Part shown: positions 7,921-15,940 of the stretch, in pieces
Layout: each line of letters begins with the position of its first letter
Position numbering within the stretch: the stretch's first letter is position 1
DNA from: CALLMM01 sp964429855
GTDB taxonomy: Bacteria > Armatimonadota > Chthonomonadetes > Chthonomonadales > CAJBBX01
NCBI GenBank assembly: GCA_964429855.1
Contig: CAYSDM010000009.1
Span: 1 to 64,000, forward strand
DNA length: 64,000 bases
Direction: 5' to 3'
Position numbers and translations under genes: made by a program
The notes under the pieces: generated by a model
The model's database searches: none
Told to the model about the DNA's origin: nothing
The model's input: the letters and a program-made list of their open reading frames with translations, nothing else

Positions 7921-9465
7921 TTATCGCAGATCGTTTTGAGCCGGAGTCGGCTTCACCGCCATTCCCGGCTGAAGGCTGGAGGGCGCGGAAAGGATCACCG
8001 TCTCGCCTTCTGAAAGCCCGGTGAGCGCCTGCGCCATCGGCCCTTCAGACGCGCCAGGCGTCAGTTCGCGCCGCGCCGCCCTGCCGTTTTCAATCACCAA
8101 CACGTAGGCGCGGTTACCCTCATATCGAAGCGCCTCAACCGGAATGCGGATCGCGTTGGGGTCGCCCGTCAGTTCGATCTCCACCCGTCCCATCACGCCC
8201 GGGTTCAGCGCGTCGGGTTTCCCGGCGAGAACGATCTGCACCGGGAAGGTGCGGTTGTCGGAACCGGCAAGCGGCAGAATTTGCTGAACCGTTCCTCGCA
8301 GAGGGCGATTGGGCTGTGTGTCGAGCGTGATGCGAGCCTGCAGTCCGACGCGCAGCAGGGCGGCATAACGCGCCGGAGCCGCCGCCTCCAGATATCCGGC
8401 GCGCATTGCCGACAGATTCAGGATCGGCATACCGGGCTGCGCGTATTCGCCGGCGCGACCGGAAACCTCCGTAACGATGGCATCGAACGGGCTGAGGAGA
8501 AGACTCCCGCCGACCTGCGCCCGCGCCTGCGCCAGTCCTGCCCGCGCCATCTCCAGCTGCGCCCGCGCCGCCTCCACGTCTCGATCCGCGATTTTCAACG
8601 CCTCCGCCCGGGCGCGCCGGGCGCTGCGAACGCCATCTTCCGCCTGTCGAACTCCGGCGTTGGCCGCCTCCACATCCGCCTGGCTCACCTGTTCGCGCAT
8701 CGGCAGGGTCTCTCTGGCGGGACGCAGACCTGCCCGCGCCTGCTCCAGACCTGCCCGCGCCGAATCGTACTGCGCGCGCGCAATGTCCGCCTGCGCCTGC
8801 GCTCCCTCCAGATCCACCCGCGCTATTCCCCCGCGCTCAAACAGCTTTTTCAGGCGTTCCACCGTCTCCTCCGCCAGCTTTAAGCCGATCTCCGCCTGTC
8901 GCACGCCCGCTTCCGCCTGTTTGACCCCTGCTTCGGCGCGGTCGGCGTCCGAGACCGCGGAACTTCGGGTCAGAGGAACGGACAGTTCTGCCTGTCGTCG
9001 CCGCGCCAGCGCGGTCGCCAGTCCCGCGCGCGCCTGCGACAGCGCCGCATCCAGTTCAACCGCGCGCGCTCGTTTTCCGTCTATCGCCTTGCGATACTGC
9101 GCGTCCGCCGCCGTCACGCCCGCTTCCGCGCCCCGAATCTGCGCCTGCCAGTCGCCGACATCCATCCGAACAAGCGGCTGCCCCTTCTGAACGCGGTCTC
9201 CCGCGCGCACCAGCACCGCCTCAATCCTGCCCGGAACCTTCGGGGTGATGGCTGCCTGCCTTTCCGGGCGCAGGATGCCGATCAGGGTGAGGTTTTCGCG
9301 TATAAGAGAACGTCGCGCAGCGACGACGGTGACCGGGATCGCCCCATCCGACGCGCCGGATCGGGTCATGGTCGGCAGCGTCGCATAGCGCACGCGAATA
9401 TTGTAGACCGCAGATGCGACCAGTACGCCGATAAGAACTGCCGTCGCCGCGATTCGTTTCAACAC
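7921..9465 (-). CDS. HlyD/AcrA-type periplasmic adaptor (membrane fusion protein)
   Basis: A 514-residue adaptor of an RND- or ABC-type efflux system. The N-terminal membrane anchor is within the first 25 residues (IAATAVLIGVLVASAVY). The first half of the lipoyl domain (IEAVLVRAGDRVQKGQPLVRMD) is followed by an exceptionally long Ala/Glu/Arg-rich helical hairpin of about 200 residues with repeated QAEAGVRQAE and ARAGLEQARAGL units. The second lipoyl half (DAIVTEVSGRAGEYAQPGMPIL), the beta-barrel and the membrane-proximal domain follow. It overlaps the alarmone hydrolase gene by 7 nt and is the last gene of the operon. The inner membrane pump is not in the window. Confidence 0.9.
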   Translation of the reverse strand: MLKRIAATAVLIGVLVASAVYNIRVRYATLPTMTRSGASDGAIPVTVVAARRSLIRENLTLIGILRPERQAAITPKVPGRIEAVLVRAGDRVQKGQPLVRMDVGDWQAQIRGAEAGVTAADAQYRKAIDGKRARAVELDAALSQARAGLATALARRRQAELSVPLTRSSAVSDADRAEAGVKQAEAGVRQAEIGLKLAEETVERLKKLFERGGIARVDLEGAQAQADIARAQYDSARAGLEQARAGLRPARETLPMREQVSQADVEAANAGVRQAEDGVRSARRARAEALKIADRDVEAARAQLEMARAGLAQARAQVGGSLLLSPFDAIVTEVSGRAGEYAQPGMPILNLSAMRAGYLEAAAPARYAALLRVGLQARITLDTQPNRPLRGTVQQILPLAGSDNRTFPVQIVLAGKPDALNPGVMGRVEIELTGDPNAIRIPVEALRYEGNRAYVLVIENGRAARRELTPGASEGPMAQALTGLSEGETVILSAPSSLQPGMAVKPTPAQNDLR

Positions 9466-10031
9466 CGATGCTGCTCCTCTTCGCGCCGGTTCAGCCGATC
9501 CAGCCCTTCGCGATGCGTCCGATCGAACTGCGCCTCCAGATAGGCGTTCACTCCGCGACAGCCCGCGATCACCTGCGACGCCCAGGCGTAGTACTCTTCG
9601 ATTCGCTGGCGCGACCAGTCGGCGGGCGGGCTGTGCAGGAGCGAGCGCAGATTGCAGGTCTTGTCCGCCAGTTTTATCATGCGGGCGCGCGCAGATTTGT
9701 GGGGAGCGTGTTCGACCTGAAGGCGCTTGCGCTCTGCCTTTGGCAGGGTCTTATCGTCGGTCACCTCGCAGACCAGCGCCGCCACCTCTGCGCCAAATTC
9801 GCGCGCAAGCTCCTCCTCCGTCACCTGCACATCCTCCATCGTATCGTGGAGCAGTCCGGCGGTGATCAACGTCTCATCCGCTCCGTCGGTCGCTTCCGCC
9901 AGCAGGTGCGCGACCTCGATCAGATGGTTGACATAAGGCTCCTGCGCCATTCCTTTTCGCCGCTGATGGACATGGCGGGTCGCCGCAAAATGGGCTGCGC
10001 GAAGGATCCGCGCAACGGCAGACTCTCTCAT
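9459..10031 (-). CDS. Small alarmone hydrolase (MESH1/SpoT-HD-like HD domain protein)
   Basis: A 190-residue stand-alone HD hydrolase resembling the (p)ppGpp hydrolase domain of SpoT. Visible metal and substrate residues: H20 in RHVHQRRKG, H62-D63 in LLHDTMED, E66-D67, and D123 with N127 in IKLADKTCNLRSL. PYVNHLIEVAHLLAE and KRLQVEHAPHKS are also family hallmarks. No synthetase, TGS or ACT domain is present. The predicted reaction is removal of the 3'-pyrophosphate from (p)ppGpp, although animal MESH1 also acts on NADPH. It sits between the tolC-like and hlyD-like genes with 4-nt and 7-nt overlaps, so it is almost certainly co-translated with the efflux genes. Confidence 0.85.
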   Translation of the reverse strand: MRESAVARILRAAHFAATRHVHQRRKGMAQEPYVNHLIEVAHLLAEATDGADETLITAGLLHDTMEDVQVTEEELAREFGAEVAALVCEVTDDKTLPKAERKRLQVEHAPHKSARARMIKLADKTCNLRSLLHSPPADWSRQRIEEYYAWASQVIAGCRGVNAYLEAQFDRTHREGLDRLNRREEEQHRC

Positions 10032-11344
10032 CTCTCTCGTTTCTCCTCAGCAGAGTTCAGCGCGGACGGGGTGACATCCTCCCCGGTCGCGTATCTCAGT
10101 TCCACCGCCGCAATATGCAGGTCGAAGACCGCCTGCGCGCGATTGGCGCGCGCCCTGAGTAGAGTGAGTCGCGCGCCAGAGACCTCCAGGTGAATCGCCT
10201 GCCGCAGTTCATAGCGCAGCAGGGATATCTCCAGCGCTTTTTCCGCGGAGGCGACCTGCCGCTGTGCCGTCTCGATGCGCGACTGCGCCTCCCGCATTTC
10301 GCGCCACGCCTTTTCGACCTCCAGACGAATCCCCAGACGCGCCTCCTCTCCCAGCGACTCCAACTGCTGAAGACGCGCCCGCGCCTCCTGCACATCCGCC
10401 CGCGCCTTGCCTCCATCCAGCAGATTCCAGGTCATGACCAGGCTGGCGGCGAAGTAGTTGGAGTCGGTGAAGGCGGTCGGGGTCTGGGTGGCGGCGGTGG
10501 CGCGGGCGGAGAAGGCCGGGGCGGTCTGGGTGCGCGCCAGCGAAATTCCGGCGCGCGCGGCGCGCAGGTTCTGCTCCAGCAGATGAATCTCCGGGCGCAG
10601 CGCCATCGCCCGCTCCAAGGCGGCATGGGGGCTGTCGGGAACCATGGGAAGCGCCGTCGGCGGAGCGATCTCCAGCGGGGAGAGCGGGTCGCGCCCCAGA
10701 ATCCGATTGAGATTGCCCCGCGCCAGCGCGATTCCGTTCTCCGCTTTCAGCGCGCCCTGCTCCGCTTCCGCCAGATCGGCTTCCGCCGCCAGCAGATCGC
10801 GCTCCGGCGCGGTTCCCGATTCCAGCATATGTTTCGTCTGTTCCAGATGTTGGCGCGCCAGCTTCTCGCCCTCTCGTGCCACCTCCGCCATCTCCCGCGC
10901 GGTCAGCAGATCGAAAAAGGCGCGGCGCGCCTCCCGAATCGCCTCGTTCTCGGCGCGTCTCTGCTCCCACTGGTTGGCGCGAGACTGCGCGCCGTAGCGT
11001 TCCCGCGCGGCGGAAAGCCCCGGACGATAGAGAGTCTGTTCCAGATTCAGCTCAATTTTGCCGAATCGTTCCGGCAGAACGGTCGCATCGCTGACGCTGC
11101 CGCGTGGAAAGGTGACGCGCGGTCCCTGCAGGGTTCCCTGCGCCTGTACGGTAAGGGTGGGGCGCGCCACCGGCTTTTCGCGGTCGGTCTGGGTCTGCGC
11201 CGCCTGCGCCTCGAAGCGCGCGGCGCGTATCTTCGGACTCTGTTCGCGAGTCAGCCGCACCGTCTCCTCCAGCGACAGCGGCGGGTCCGCCGGGATCGGC
11301 AGGGCGTAGAGGAGAGCCAGCGAGTAGAGGAGTAGTCCTTTCAT
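10028..11344 (-). CDS. TolC-family outer membrane efflux protein
   Basis: A 438-residue protein with an N-terminal signal peptide of about 19 residues (LLLYSLALLYALPIPA). It has two OEP repeats, each with long amphipathic helices, beginning LSLEETVRLTREQSPKIRAARFEAQAAQ and ALERAMALRPEIHLLEQNLRAARAG. The segment FAASLVMTWNLLDGGKARADVQEAR is typical of the second beta region. It would form the trimeric outer membrane exit duct for the HlyD-like adaptor. It is the first gene of the operon and its 3' end overlaps the alarmone hydrolase start by 4 nt. No Shine-Dalgarno is present, because the ATG lies only 8 nt after a -10 box. Confidence 0.9.
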   Translation of the reverse strand: MKGLLLYSLALLYALPIPADPPLSLEETVRLTREQSPKIRAARFEAQAAQTQTDREKPVARPTLTVQAQGTLQGPRVTFPRGSVSDATVLPERFGKIELNLEQTLYRPGLSAARERYGAQSRANQWEQRRAENEAIREARRAFFDLLTAREMAEVAREGEKLARQHLEQTKHMLESGTAPERDLLAAEADLAEAEQGALKAENGIALARGNLNRILGRDPLSPLEIAPPTALPMVPDSPHAALERAMALRPEIHLLEQNLRAARAGISLARTQTAPAFSARATAATQTPTAFTDSNYFAASLVMTWNLLDGGKARADVQEARARLQQLESLGEEARLGIRLEVEKAWREMREAQSRIETAQRQVASAEKALEISLLRYELRQAIHLEVSGARLTLLRARANRAQAVFDLHIAAVELRYATGEDVTPSALNSAEEKRER

Positions 11345-11352
11345 CGGTCTTG

Positions 11353-11381
11353 ATTGTACACCAAACGCGCGAAGGGAGCAA
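11353..11381 (-). promoter_or_regulatory. Leaderless promoter of the efflux operon
   Basis: On the minus strand TTGCTC (11381-11376), a 17-bp spacer and TACAAT (11358-11353) are followed after 8 nt by the tolC-like ATG. Transcription would begin at or within 1-2 nt of the start codon, so the mRNA should be leaderless. Confidence 0.65.
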
Positions 11382-11449
11382 GCGGCCAGCGCGATTCATC
11401 AAGCCGCCCGGCGAAGCGCCGCGATGAATGGGGGAATGGGGTTCCTTGC

Positions 11450-11478
11450 TTTACAGCGTCGGCGTAATCCCTTATAAT
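11450..11478 (+). promoter_or_regulatory. Sigma-70 promoter for the 11.5-12.7 kb genes
   Basis: TTTACA (11450-11455), a 17-bp spacer and a perfect TATAAT (11473-11478). The predicted start is near 11485. It is divergent from the efflux operon promoter. A longer reading frame beginning at TTG 11478 overlaps this -10 box, which argues for a start further downstream. Confidence 0.75.
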
Positions 11479-11537
11479 TGGGAGATACGGCAGGCATCAC
11501 CGCGCGCGTTGGAGCCGGGTGGATACAGATTCCCCAA

Positions 11538-12023
11538 TTGAGGGGCGGGGCCCTATGGGCTATCGGTGTCTTCGGGGTTATCGCCACGCTTACCGGACTT
11601 GTGTTGCTGGGCAGATTAATCGAGACTGTCCGGAGAAGGCGTCGTTGTAGGAATGAAACATCAGCTTGGCGTCGCGACTACGACGGAGGGGCGGACAGGG
11701 TTGTGCGGGGGACAGCCGGAGTGTGGCGCCGGACTACGTACTCCTTACATCTGGAGTGTGTGCCGCTTCTTCCCGGCAGTTGCACGACCGCAAAACTGAT
11801 TGTCAAGGAATCCTCGGCAGAGCTGTTTTTACGTGGCGTGCATGAAACAGCTTACTGGAACCGTGTCGGCACGAATTCACCCACAATCAGAACCTCATTG
11901 TTCTACTTACACAAGCTCGGTAACTTCGATCTGCACGGCGAGCAGCTCGATTTTATCCTCGCCATTCCTGAAGCAGCCCCGACATCCCACCTGTACGACC
12001 CGCCGATGACCTATACCGTCTGA
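11538..12023 (+). CDS. Small hypothetical protein with one N-terminal membrane segment
   Basis: About 161 residues from a TTG at 11538; no ribosome binding site decides the start. One membrane helix (WAIGVFGVIATLTGLVLLG) is followed by a basic run (RRRRRCR) and a soluble domain of about 110 residues ending LAIPEAAPTSHLYDPPM. No family was recognised. Codon use is less GC-biased at third positions than in neighbouring genes, which suggests either recent acquisition or a non-coding frame. The promoter just upstream and the hairpin repeat starting right after the stop support a real gene. The same frame could start at GTG 11604. Confidence 0.4.
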   Translation: MRGGALWAIGVFGVIATLTGLVLLGRLIETVRRRRRCRNETSAWRRDYDGGADRVVRGTAGVWRRTTYSLHLECVPLLPGSCTTAKLIVKESSAELFLRGVHETAYWNRVGTNSPTIRTSLFYLHKLGNFDLHGEQLDFILAIPEAAPTSHLYDPPMTYTV

Positions 12024-12046
12024 TTCAACGAAGAGACAAGCTCGAC

Positions 12047-12073
12047 AACCGGTTGCAGCGGACGGTCTGCTGC
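12047..12073 (+). repeat. Cassette-like hairpin repeat, copy A
   Basis: AACCGGTTGCAGCGGACGG then TCTGCTGC. The inner part folds as GCAGCGGAC / GTCTGCTGC with one G-T pair. It starts 23 nt after the stop of the 11.5-12 kb gene, and a CAACG motif lies almost at the stop codon. It matches copy B at 12751-12777 at 23 of 27 positions. Confidence 0.6.
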
Positions 12074-12113
12074 GCGGCCCGCCGCTCAACACGCCGTTCA
12101 TGAGGAGGCGAAG

Positions 12114-12737
12114 ATGACAGACACCAGTGAGGCAGTAGAGATACGGGCGCTTGCGCCATCGGACGTGAGACTTGCGGCGGCGGTGCTGGGACGCGGCATG
12201 CGCGATAATCCTCTCCACATAGCCGCGCTTGGCGTGGATCCGGCCTCTCGCGAGAAGGCGCTGACGGGCGTGTTCCGCGCTTTTCTCGCCATAGAGGCGG
12301 CAAGGAAAGGCCGTGTGCTTGGCGCATTCAAGAAGGGGGCGTTGGTCGGCGTGTGCGGCATGATGCGACCCGGCGCGTGCCAGTTGACACCCGTAGAGAA
12401 GGTGGCGATGCTGCCCAAACTGCTCTGGAGTTGCGGTATCGGCGGAACGGCGAAACTGCTGTCCCGGTTTGGAAACTGGTCAAAGCACGATCCGGCTGAA
12501 CCACACTGGCATCTCGGACCAGTTGGTGTTGAACGGGAACTTCAGGGACAGGGCATCGGCTCACGGCTTCTCTGTGAGTTCTGCCGAATTGTGGACGAGG
12601 AGAAGGCGGCGGCGTGGCTGGAGACCGACAAAGACATCAACGTTGCGTTCTACCGCAAGCATGGTTTTGAAGTTATCGCGGAGGACACGGTGAACGGCGT
12701 CCCGAACTGGTTCATGAAACGGCAATCCAAAACATAG
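12114..12737 (+). CDS. GNAT-family N-acetyltransferase
   Basis: A 207-residue protein of the Gcn5-related fold. Motif A with the acetyl-CoA pyrophosphate loop is visible as LGPVGVERELQGQGIGSRLL, followed by the motif B region AAAWLETDKDINVAFYRKHGFEVI. GAGGAGG lies about 6 nt before the ATG. The acceptor substrate cannot be predicted. The gene is flanked by two copies of the same 27-bp hairpin repeat, the second beginning about 13 nt after its stop codon, so gene plus repeat looks like a mobile unit. Confidence 0.88.
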   Translation: MTDTSEAVEIRALAPSDVRLAAAVLGRGMRDNPLHIAALGVDPASREKALTGVFRAFLAIEAARKGRVLGAFKKGALVGVCGMMRPGACQLTPVEKVAMLPKLLWSCGIGGTAKLLSRFGNWSKHDPAEPHWHLGPVGVERELQGQGIGSRLLCEFCRIVDEEKAAAWLETDKDINVAFYRKHGFEVIAEDTVNGVPNWFMKRQSKT

Positions 12738-12750
12738 CAACGCGCCCCAA

Positions 12751-12777
12751 AACCGGCTGCGGCGGATGGTCCGCTGC
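12751..12777 (+). repeat. Cassette-like hairpin repeat, copy B
   Basis: AACCGGCTGCGGCGGATGG then TCCGCTGC, related to copy A. The GNAT stop codon TAG is followed immediately by CAACG and then by this element. The differences from copy A include changes on both arms, so a hairpin is kept in each copy. Confidence 0.6.
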
Positions 12778-13006
12778 CACCGAGATGCCTGGACGGTGGC
12801 GACGGTCATCGCGACCATCACCGGCATTCGGTGGAATGTCCGTGTCTGTGTTTCCGAGGCGATATGCGCTTCTCGGAACGACGCCAGCAGTAGAGAACCT
12901 CCTCCTCTTCCACCATCGCTGTATTCTCCAGCATGGCCTGCGCCGATTTCATCCGGCACGCCGACCGACCGGTTCCCCGATACAAAGCGACCCGCGACGC
13001 CGAAAC
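12778..13006. other. Non-coding stretch after the GNAT gene
   Basis: No convincing gene. Frames on both strands are open but carry no family motif. A 44-codon minus-strand frame at 12952-12818 begins MKSAQAMLENTAMVEEEEVL and could be a small gene or a remnant, but no ribosome binding site was seen. The stretch may be a decayed cassette. Confidence 0.35.
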
Positions 13007-13035
13007 TTGACGCGCCCCAGAAATCGTGATATGTT
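13007..13035 (+). promoter_or_regulatory. Promoter for the GYF-TM2 / two-component operon
   Basis: TTGACG (13007-13012), a 17-bp spacer and TATGTT (13030-13035). The first hexamer matches five of six consensus bases and the second four. The start would be near 13042, about 93 nt before the first gene. Confidence 0.55.
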
Positions 13036-13134
13036 AAGCCATACAACGGCGCAACCCGGAACCGGATCGGCTCGTATTCAATCCGGAGGGCGGCAGAGAG
13101 ACCTCCCCATACGGCAAAGAAAGAGAGAGGCAGA

Positions 13135-13722
13135 TTGTATTCGATAATCGGTGCGGATGGCAATCAATACGGGCCCGTCGAGATTCAGATTCTGGTGCAG
13201 TGGACGCGAGAGGGGCGGGTGGTCTCCGATACCACGATTATGGATCACAATACCGGACGGCGGTTTCTCGCCTGTGATCTGCCGGAACTGGCGGCGATCT
13301 TCTCGCCGGCGACGGCCGCGCAGGGCTATCCTCCCGGCGTCGGGCAGGCTCCGCCGGGACAGGCTCCCGGCTATCCCGGTCAACCTCAGTACACGGTTCC
13401 TCCCGGAAACTATCCGACCGTGTCGGGACGACCGCCCTATCCTATGCAGCGCCCCTATCCTCCCTACGGCATGAAGGTCGGTCCCGACGGCAGACCTTTG
13501 AAGAGCAAAATAGCCGCGGGTCTACTCGGAATCCTGCTGGGATCGTTTGGGGCGCACCGGTTCTATCTCGGCTATACGGGAGTCGGCATTGCCATGCTGC
13601 TGATAACAGTGCTGACCTGCGGTTATGGAAGCTGTATTACCAGCGTCTGGGGTATCATTGAAGGGGTTCTATGCCTGACGGGCAGCATGAACGATTCGGA
13701 AGGGCGTCCTCTGGCGGATTAA
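13135..13722 (+). CDS. GYF_2-like plus TM2 domain membrane protein
   Basis: A 195-residue protein. Residues 1-50 (YSIIGADGNQYGPVEIQILVQW...) match the GYF_2/DUF4339 pattern that binds proline-rich peptides. Residues 60-125 form a proline- and glycine-rich linker with repeated QAPGYPGQPQY-like units. Residues 126-190 form a TM2 domain with two membrane helices and the signature LLGSFGAHRFYLG. The start is TTG 13135, with GAGAGG 5 nt upstream. It ends 4 nt before the response regulator, so it is co-transcribed with the two-component system and may be a membrane accessory or target. Confidence 0.85.
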   Translation: MYSIIGADGNQYGPVEIQILVQWTREGRVVSDTTIMDHNTGRRFLACDLPELAAIFSPATAAQGYPPGVGQAPPGQAPGYPGQPQYTVPPGNYPTVSGRPPYPMQRPYPPYGMKVGPDGRPLKSKIAAGLLGILLGSFGAHRFYLGYTGVGIAMLLITVLTCGYGSCITSVWGIIEGVLCLTGSMNDSEGRPLAD

Positions 13723-13726
13723 TCGT

Positions 13727-14398
13727 ATGCGTATACTGCTGATCGAAGACGAAGAGAAGGTGGCCAGTTTTATCAAAAAAGGACTGGAACAGTCGGCGTA
13801 TGTGGTAGATTGGGCTGCCACCGGGGAAGAGGGGCTGGACTTTGTGCAGTCCAGCGCCTATCACGCCGTCATACTGGACATCATGCTGCCGGGAAAAGAC
13901 GGGCTGCAGGTGGTGCGCGATATGCGCGCGCAGGGACACGGGATGCCCGTTCTGGCGCTGACGGCGCGCGGCAGTCTGGAGGATCGGGTCGCCGGTCTGG
14001 ACAGCGGCTGCGACGACTATCTGCCCAAACCCTTCTCCTTTGATGAACTTCTGGCGCGTTTGCGCGCCCTGCTGCGACGCTCCGGCGGACAGCGCACCAG
14101 CAAGCTGGAGTATGCCGGGGTGGTGGTAGACCCGGTGACCCGCACCGTCACCCGCGACAGCGCCCCCGTTGATTTAACCAACAAAGAGTATGCCCTGCTG
14201 GAGATGCTGATACGGCATCCCGAGCAGGTCTTCACCCGCACCACGCTGATGGAGGGCGTCTGGGGCTACGACTTCGACAACGCCTCCAATGTCCTGGAAG
14301 TCTATATGAACTTTCTGCGCAAGAAGATAGACCAGGGATTTGAGAAGAAACTGCTGCACACCGTGCGCGGAGTCGGATACGTCCTGCGAGAGGAGTAG
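13727..14398 (+). CDS. OmpR/PhoB-family response regulator
   Basis: A 223-residue DNA-binding regulator. The receiver domain covers residues 1-115, with acidic residues at 7-9, phospho-acceptor D51 (VILDIMLPGKDG), T79 and K101. The C-terminal winged helix spans about 125-222 (LTNKEYALLEMLIRHPEQVFTR and NVLEVYMNFLRKKID). It is 4 nt after the GYF-TM2 gene and 2 nt before its partner kinase. Subfamily features resemble CusR/MprA-type regulators rather than classical PhoB, but the signal is unknown. Confidence 0.94.
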   Translation: MRILLIEDEEKVASFIKKGLEQSAYVVDWAATGEEGLDFVQSSAYHAVILDIMLPGKDGLQVVRDMRAQGHGMPVLALTARGSLEDRVAGLDSGCDDYLPKPFSFDELLARLRALLRRSGGQRTSKLEYAGVVVDPVTRTVTRDSAPVDLTNKEYALLEMLIRHPEQVFTRTTLMEGVWGYDFDNASNVLEVYMNFLRKKIDQGFEKKLLHTVRGVGYVLREE

Positions 14399-14400
14399 TC

Positions 14401-15885
14401 ATGAAACCTCGCAGTCTGCGTGCGCGTCTGGCTCTCTGGCACGCCGGACTGCTCGCGGTTACGCTTGCCGCGCTCGCCCTGCTGATCCTCTTTCTGCTCA
14501 AGCACTTCCTCAACTCGCGGGCGGACGCCGCCCTCTACGACTACGCCGACAAAACCGCCCGCATTATCGCCTCCAGCGAATATCAGACCTCTCTCGGCGG
14601 CAACCGCGAACGCGCTCGATTCCTCAACAAAGAGCTGCAGGAGTGGGGACGTCAGATTCAGGTCGTGGATGCCACCACCGGCAAGCCCATTGAGTGGTCC
14701 GATGGTCTCGCCAGCCAGAAACTTCCCATTAGCCTGACCGCCCGCGTGCGCGGTCAGCAGGGGCAGCCCACCTACGAGACGCGCATCGATCTGGGCGAGC
14801 GCCCCGTCCGCATCGTCACGGTTCCGGTGCAGATGGGGGAGCAGGTTCCCTATCTGGTGCAGACCGCCGCCTCGCTGGAGGGGATCGAGGATGCCTTAAG
14901 CCGCGCCTCGCTGGTGCTGCTGGTGTTGACGCCCTCGGTGCTGGTGCTGTCGCTGCTGGGAGGGTGGCTGCTGGTCGGGCGTTCACTGCGCACGGTGGAC
15001 GCCGTGACCCGCGCCGCCCTCGCGATCAAGCCGGACAGCTTCCATCATACCATTGCCGCGCCCGGAACCGACGACGAAATTGCCCGCCTTGCCGACGCCT
15101 TCAATGAGATGTTGACGCGCCTGGAAGCCAGTTTCCGCCAGATTCAACGGTTCAGCGCCGATGCCTCCCACGAACTGAAAACCCCGCTGACCTCCATTCG
15201 CGGCGAAGCAGAGGTCGCGTTGATGGGTGAGAGGACGCCGGAGGAGTATCGAAAAACGCTCTCCAGCATCGTGGATGAGGTGGAGCGTATGACGGCGATT
15301 GTCGAAAACCTTCTGCTGCTGGCGCGCGCCGACGCCCGCCAGATCGAGATTAAACAGCGACGGGTCGCGCTGCACGAAGAGGTGATGCAGGCGTTCGAGC
15401 AGATGGAGGCATCGGCGCGCAAAAAGCACATTCTCCTCGACATCGGCGCGATGGAGGAGGCGGAGGTCTACGGAGACCCGCTCTGGATCGGTCTGGTGTT
15501 GACCAATCTGCTCAACAACGCCATCAAGTATACGCCGGAGGGCGGCAAGGTGACCCTCTCCCTGCAGACGACCGCGCCGGAGGAGGACGGCGGACACCCG
15601 GAGGCGCTCTTCTCCGTGACCGATACCGGTCCCGGCATCCCCCCGGAACATCAGGCGCTTATCTTCGACCGATTCTATCGGGTGGATTCAGGGCGCAGCC
15701 GCGATGCGGGCGGAGTCGGTCTGGGGCTGAATATCGCCCGCTGGGCGGTGGAGGCGCATCAGGGACGTATCGAGGTGCGCAGCGAGGTCGGTCAGGGCGC
15801 GACCTTCATGGTCTTTCTGCCGCTGGCCGCCGGGGAGCCTCCGCCGGAGACGGCGCGCCTGCGCGGAGAAGAGGCGAAACGGTAA
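14401..15885 (+). CDS. Membrane sensor histidine kinase
   Basis: A 494-residue kinase paired with the preceding regulator. TM1 is at about 15-35, followed by a periplasmic sensor loop of about 130 residues and TM2 at about 170-192. A HAMP domain (RSLRTVDAVTRAALAI...) follows, then HisKA with phospho-acceptor H257 in FSADASHELKTPLTSIRGE. The HATPase domain shows the N box (LLNNAIKYTPEG), G1 (DTGPGIP) and G2 (GGVGLGLNIARWAVEAHQG). The layout is CusS/PrrB-like. The periplasmic loop has no recognised ligand motif. A strong hairpin follows the stop. Confidence 0.94.
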   Translation: MKPRSLRARLALWHAGLLAVTLAALALLILFLLKHFLNSRADAALYDYADKTARIIASSEYQTSLGGNRERARFLNKELQEWGRQIQVVDATTGKPIEWSDGLASQKLPISLTARVRGQQGQPTYETRIDLGERPVRIVTVPVQMGEQVPYLVQTAASLEGIEDALSRASLVLLVLTPSVLVLSLLGGWLLVGRSLRTVDAVTRAALAIKPDSFHHTIAAPGTDDEIARLADAFNEMLTRLEASFRQIQRFSADASHELKTPLTSIRGEAEVALMGERTPEEYRKTLSSIVDEVERMTAIVENLLLLARADARQIEIKQRRVALHEEVMQAFEQMEASARKKHILLDIGAMEEAEVYGDPLWIGLVLTNLLNNAIKYTPEGGKVTLSLQTTAPEEDGGHPEALFSVTDTGPGIPPEHQALIFDRFYRVDSGRSRDAGGVGLGLNIARWAVEAHQGRIEVRSEVGQGATFMVFLPLAAGEPPPETARLRGEEAKR

Positions 15886-15894
15886 AATTAAGAA

Positions 15895-15920
15895 GAAGGC
15901 AGGCGATCTCGCCTGCCTTC
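15895..15920. terminator. Bidirectional terminator hairpin
   Basis: A perfect 11-bp stem GAAGGCAGGCG / CGCCTGCCTTC with a 4-nt loop lies between the convergent kinase and cytochrome genes. On the minus strand it is followed by TTCTTAATTTTA, a usable U-rich tail; the plus-strand tail is weaker. Confidence 0.8.
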
Positions 15921-15940
15921 AAACGTGATGCCTCTCGGAG

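Noticed and set aside
11478..11537. TTG at 11478 as the start of the small hypothetical gene
   Set aside because: The TTG overlaps the TATAAT box at 11473-11478, so it would not be in the transcript.
12818..12952. A 44-codon minus-strand frame after the GNAT gene
   Set aside because: Its composition is plausible for a small protein, but there is no ribosome binding site, promoter or known match.
12021..13040. Canonical integron attC sites
   Set aside because: RYYYAAC-like and GTTRRRY-like strings occur (ATTCAAC near 12022, GTTAAGC at 13033) but not as paired ends at attC distance; no integrase gene is present.
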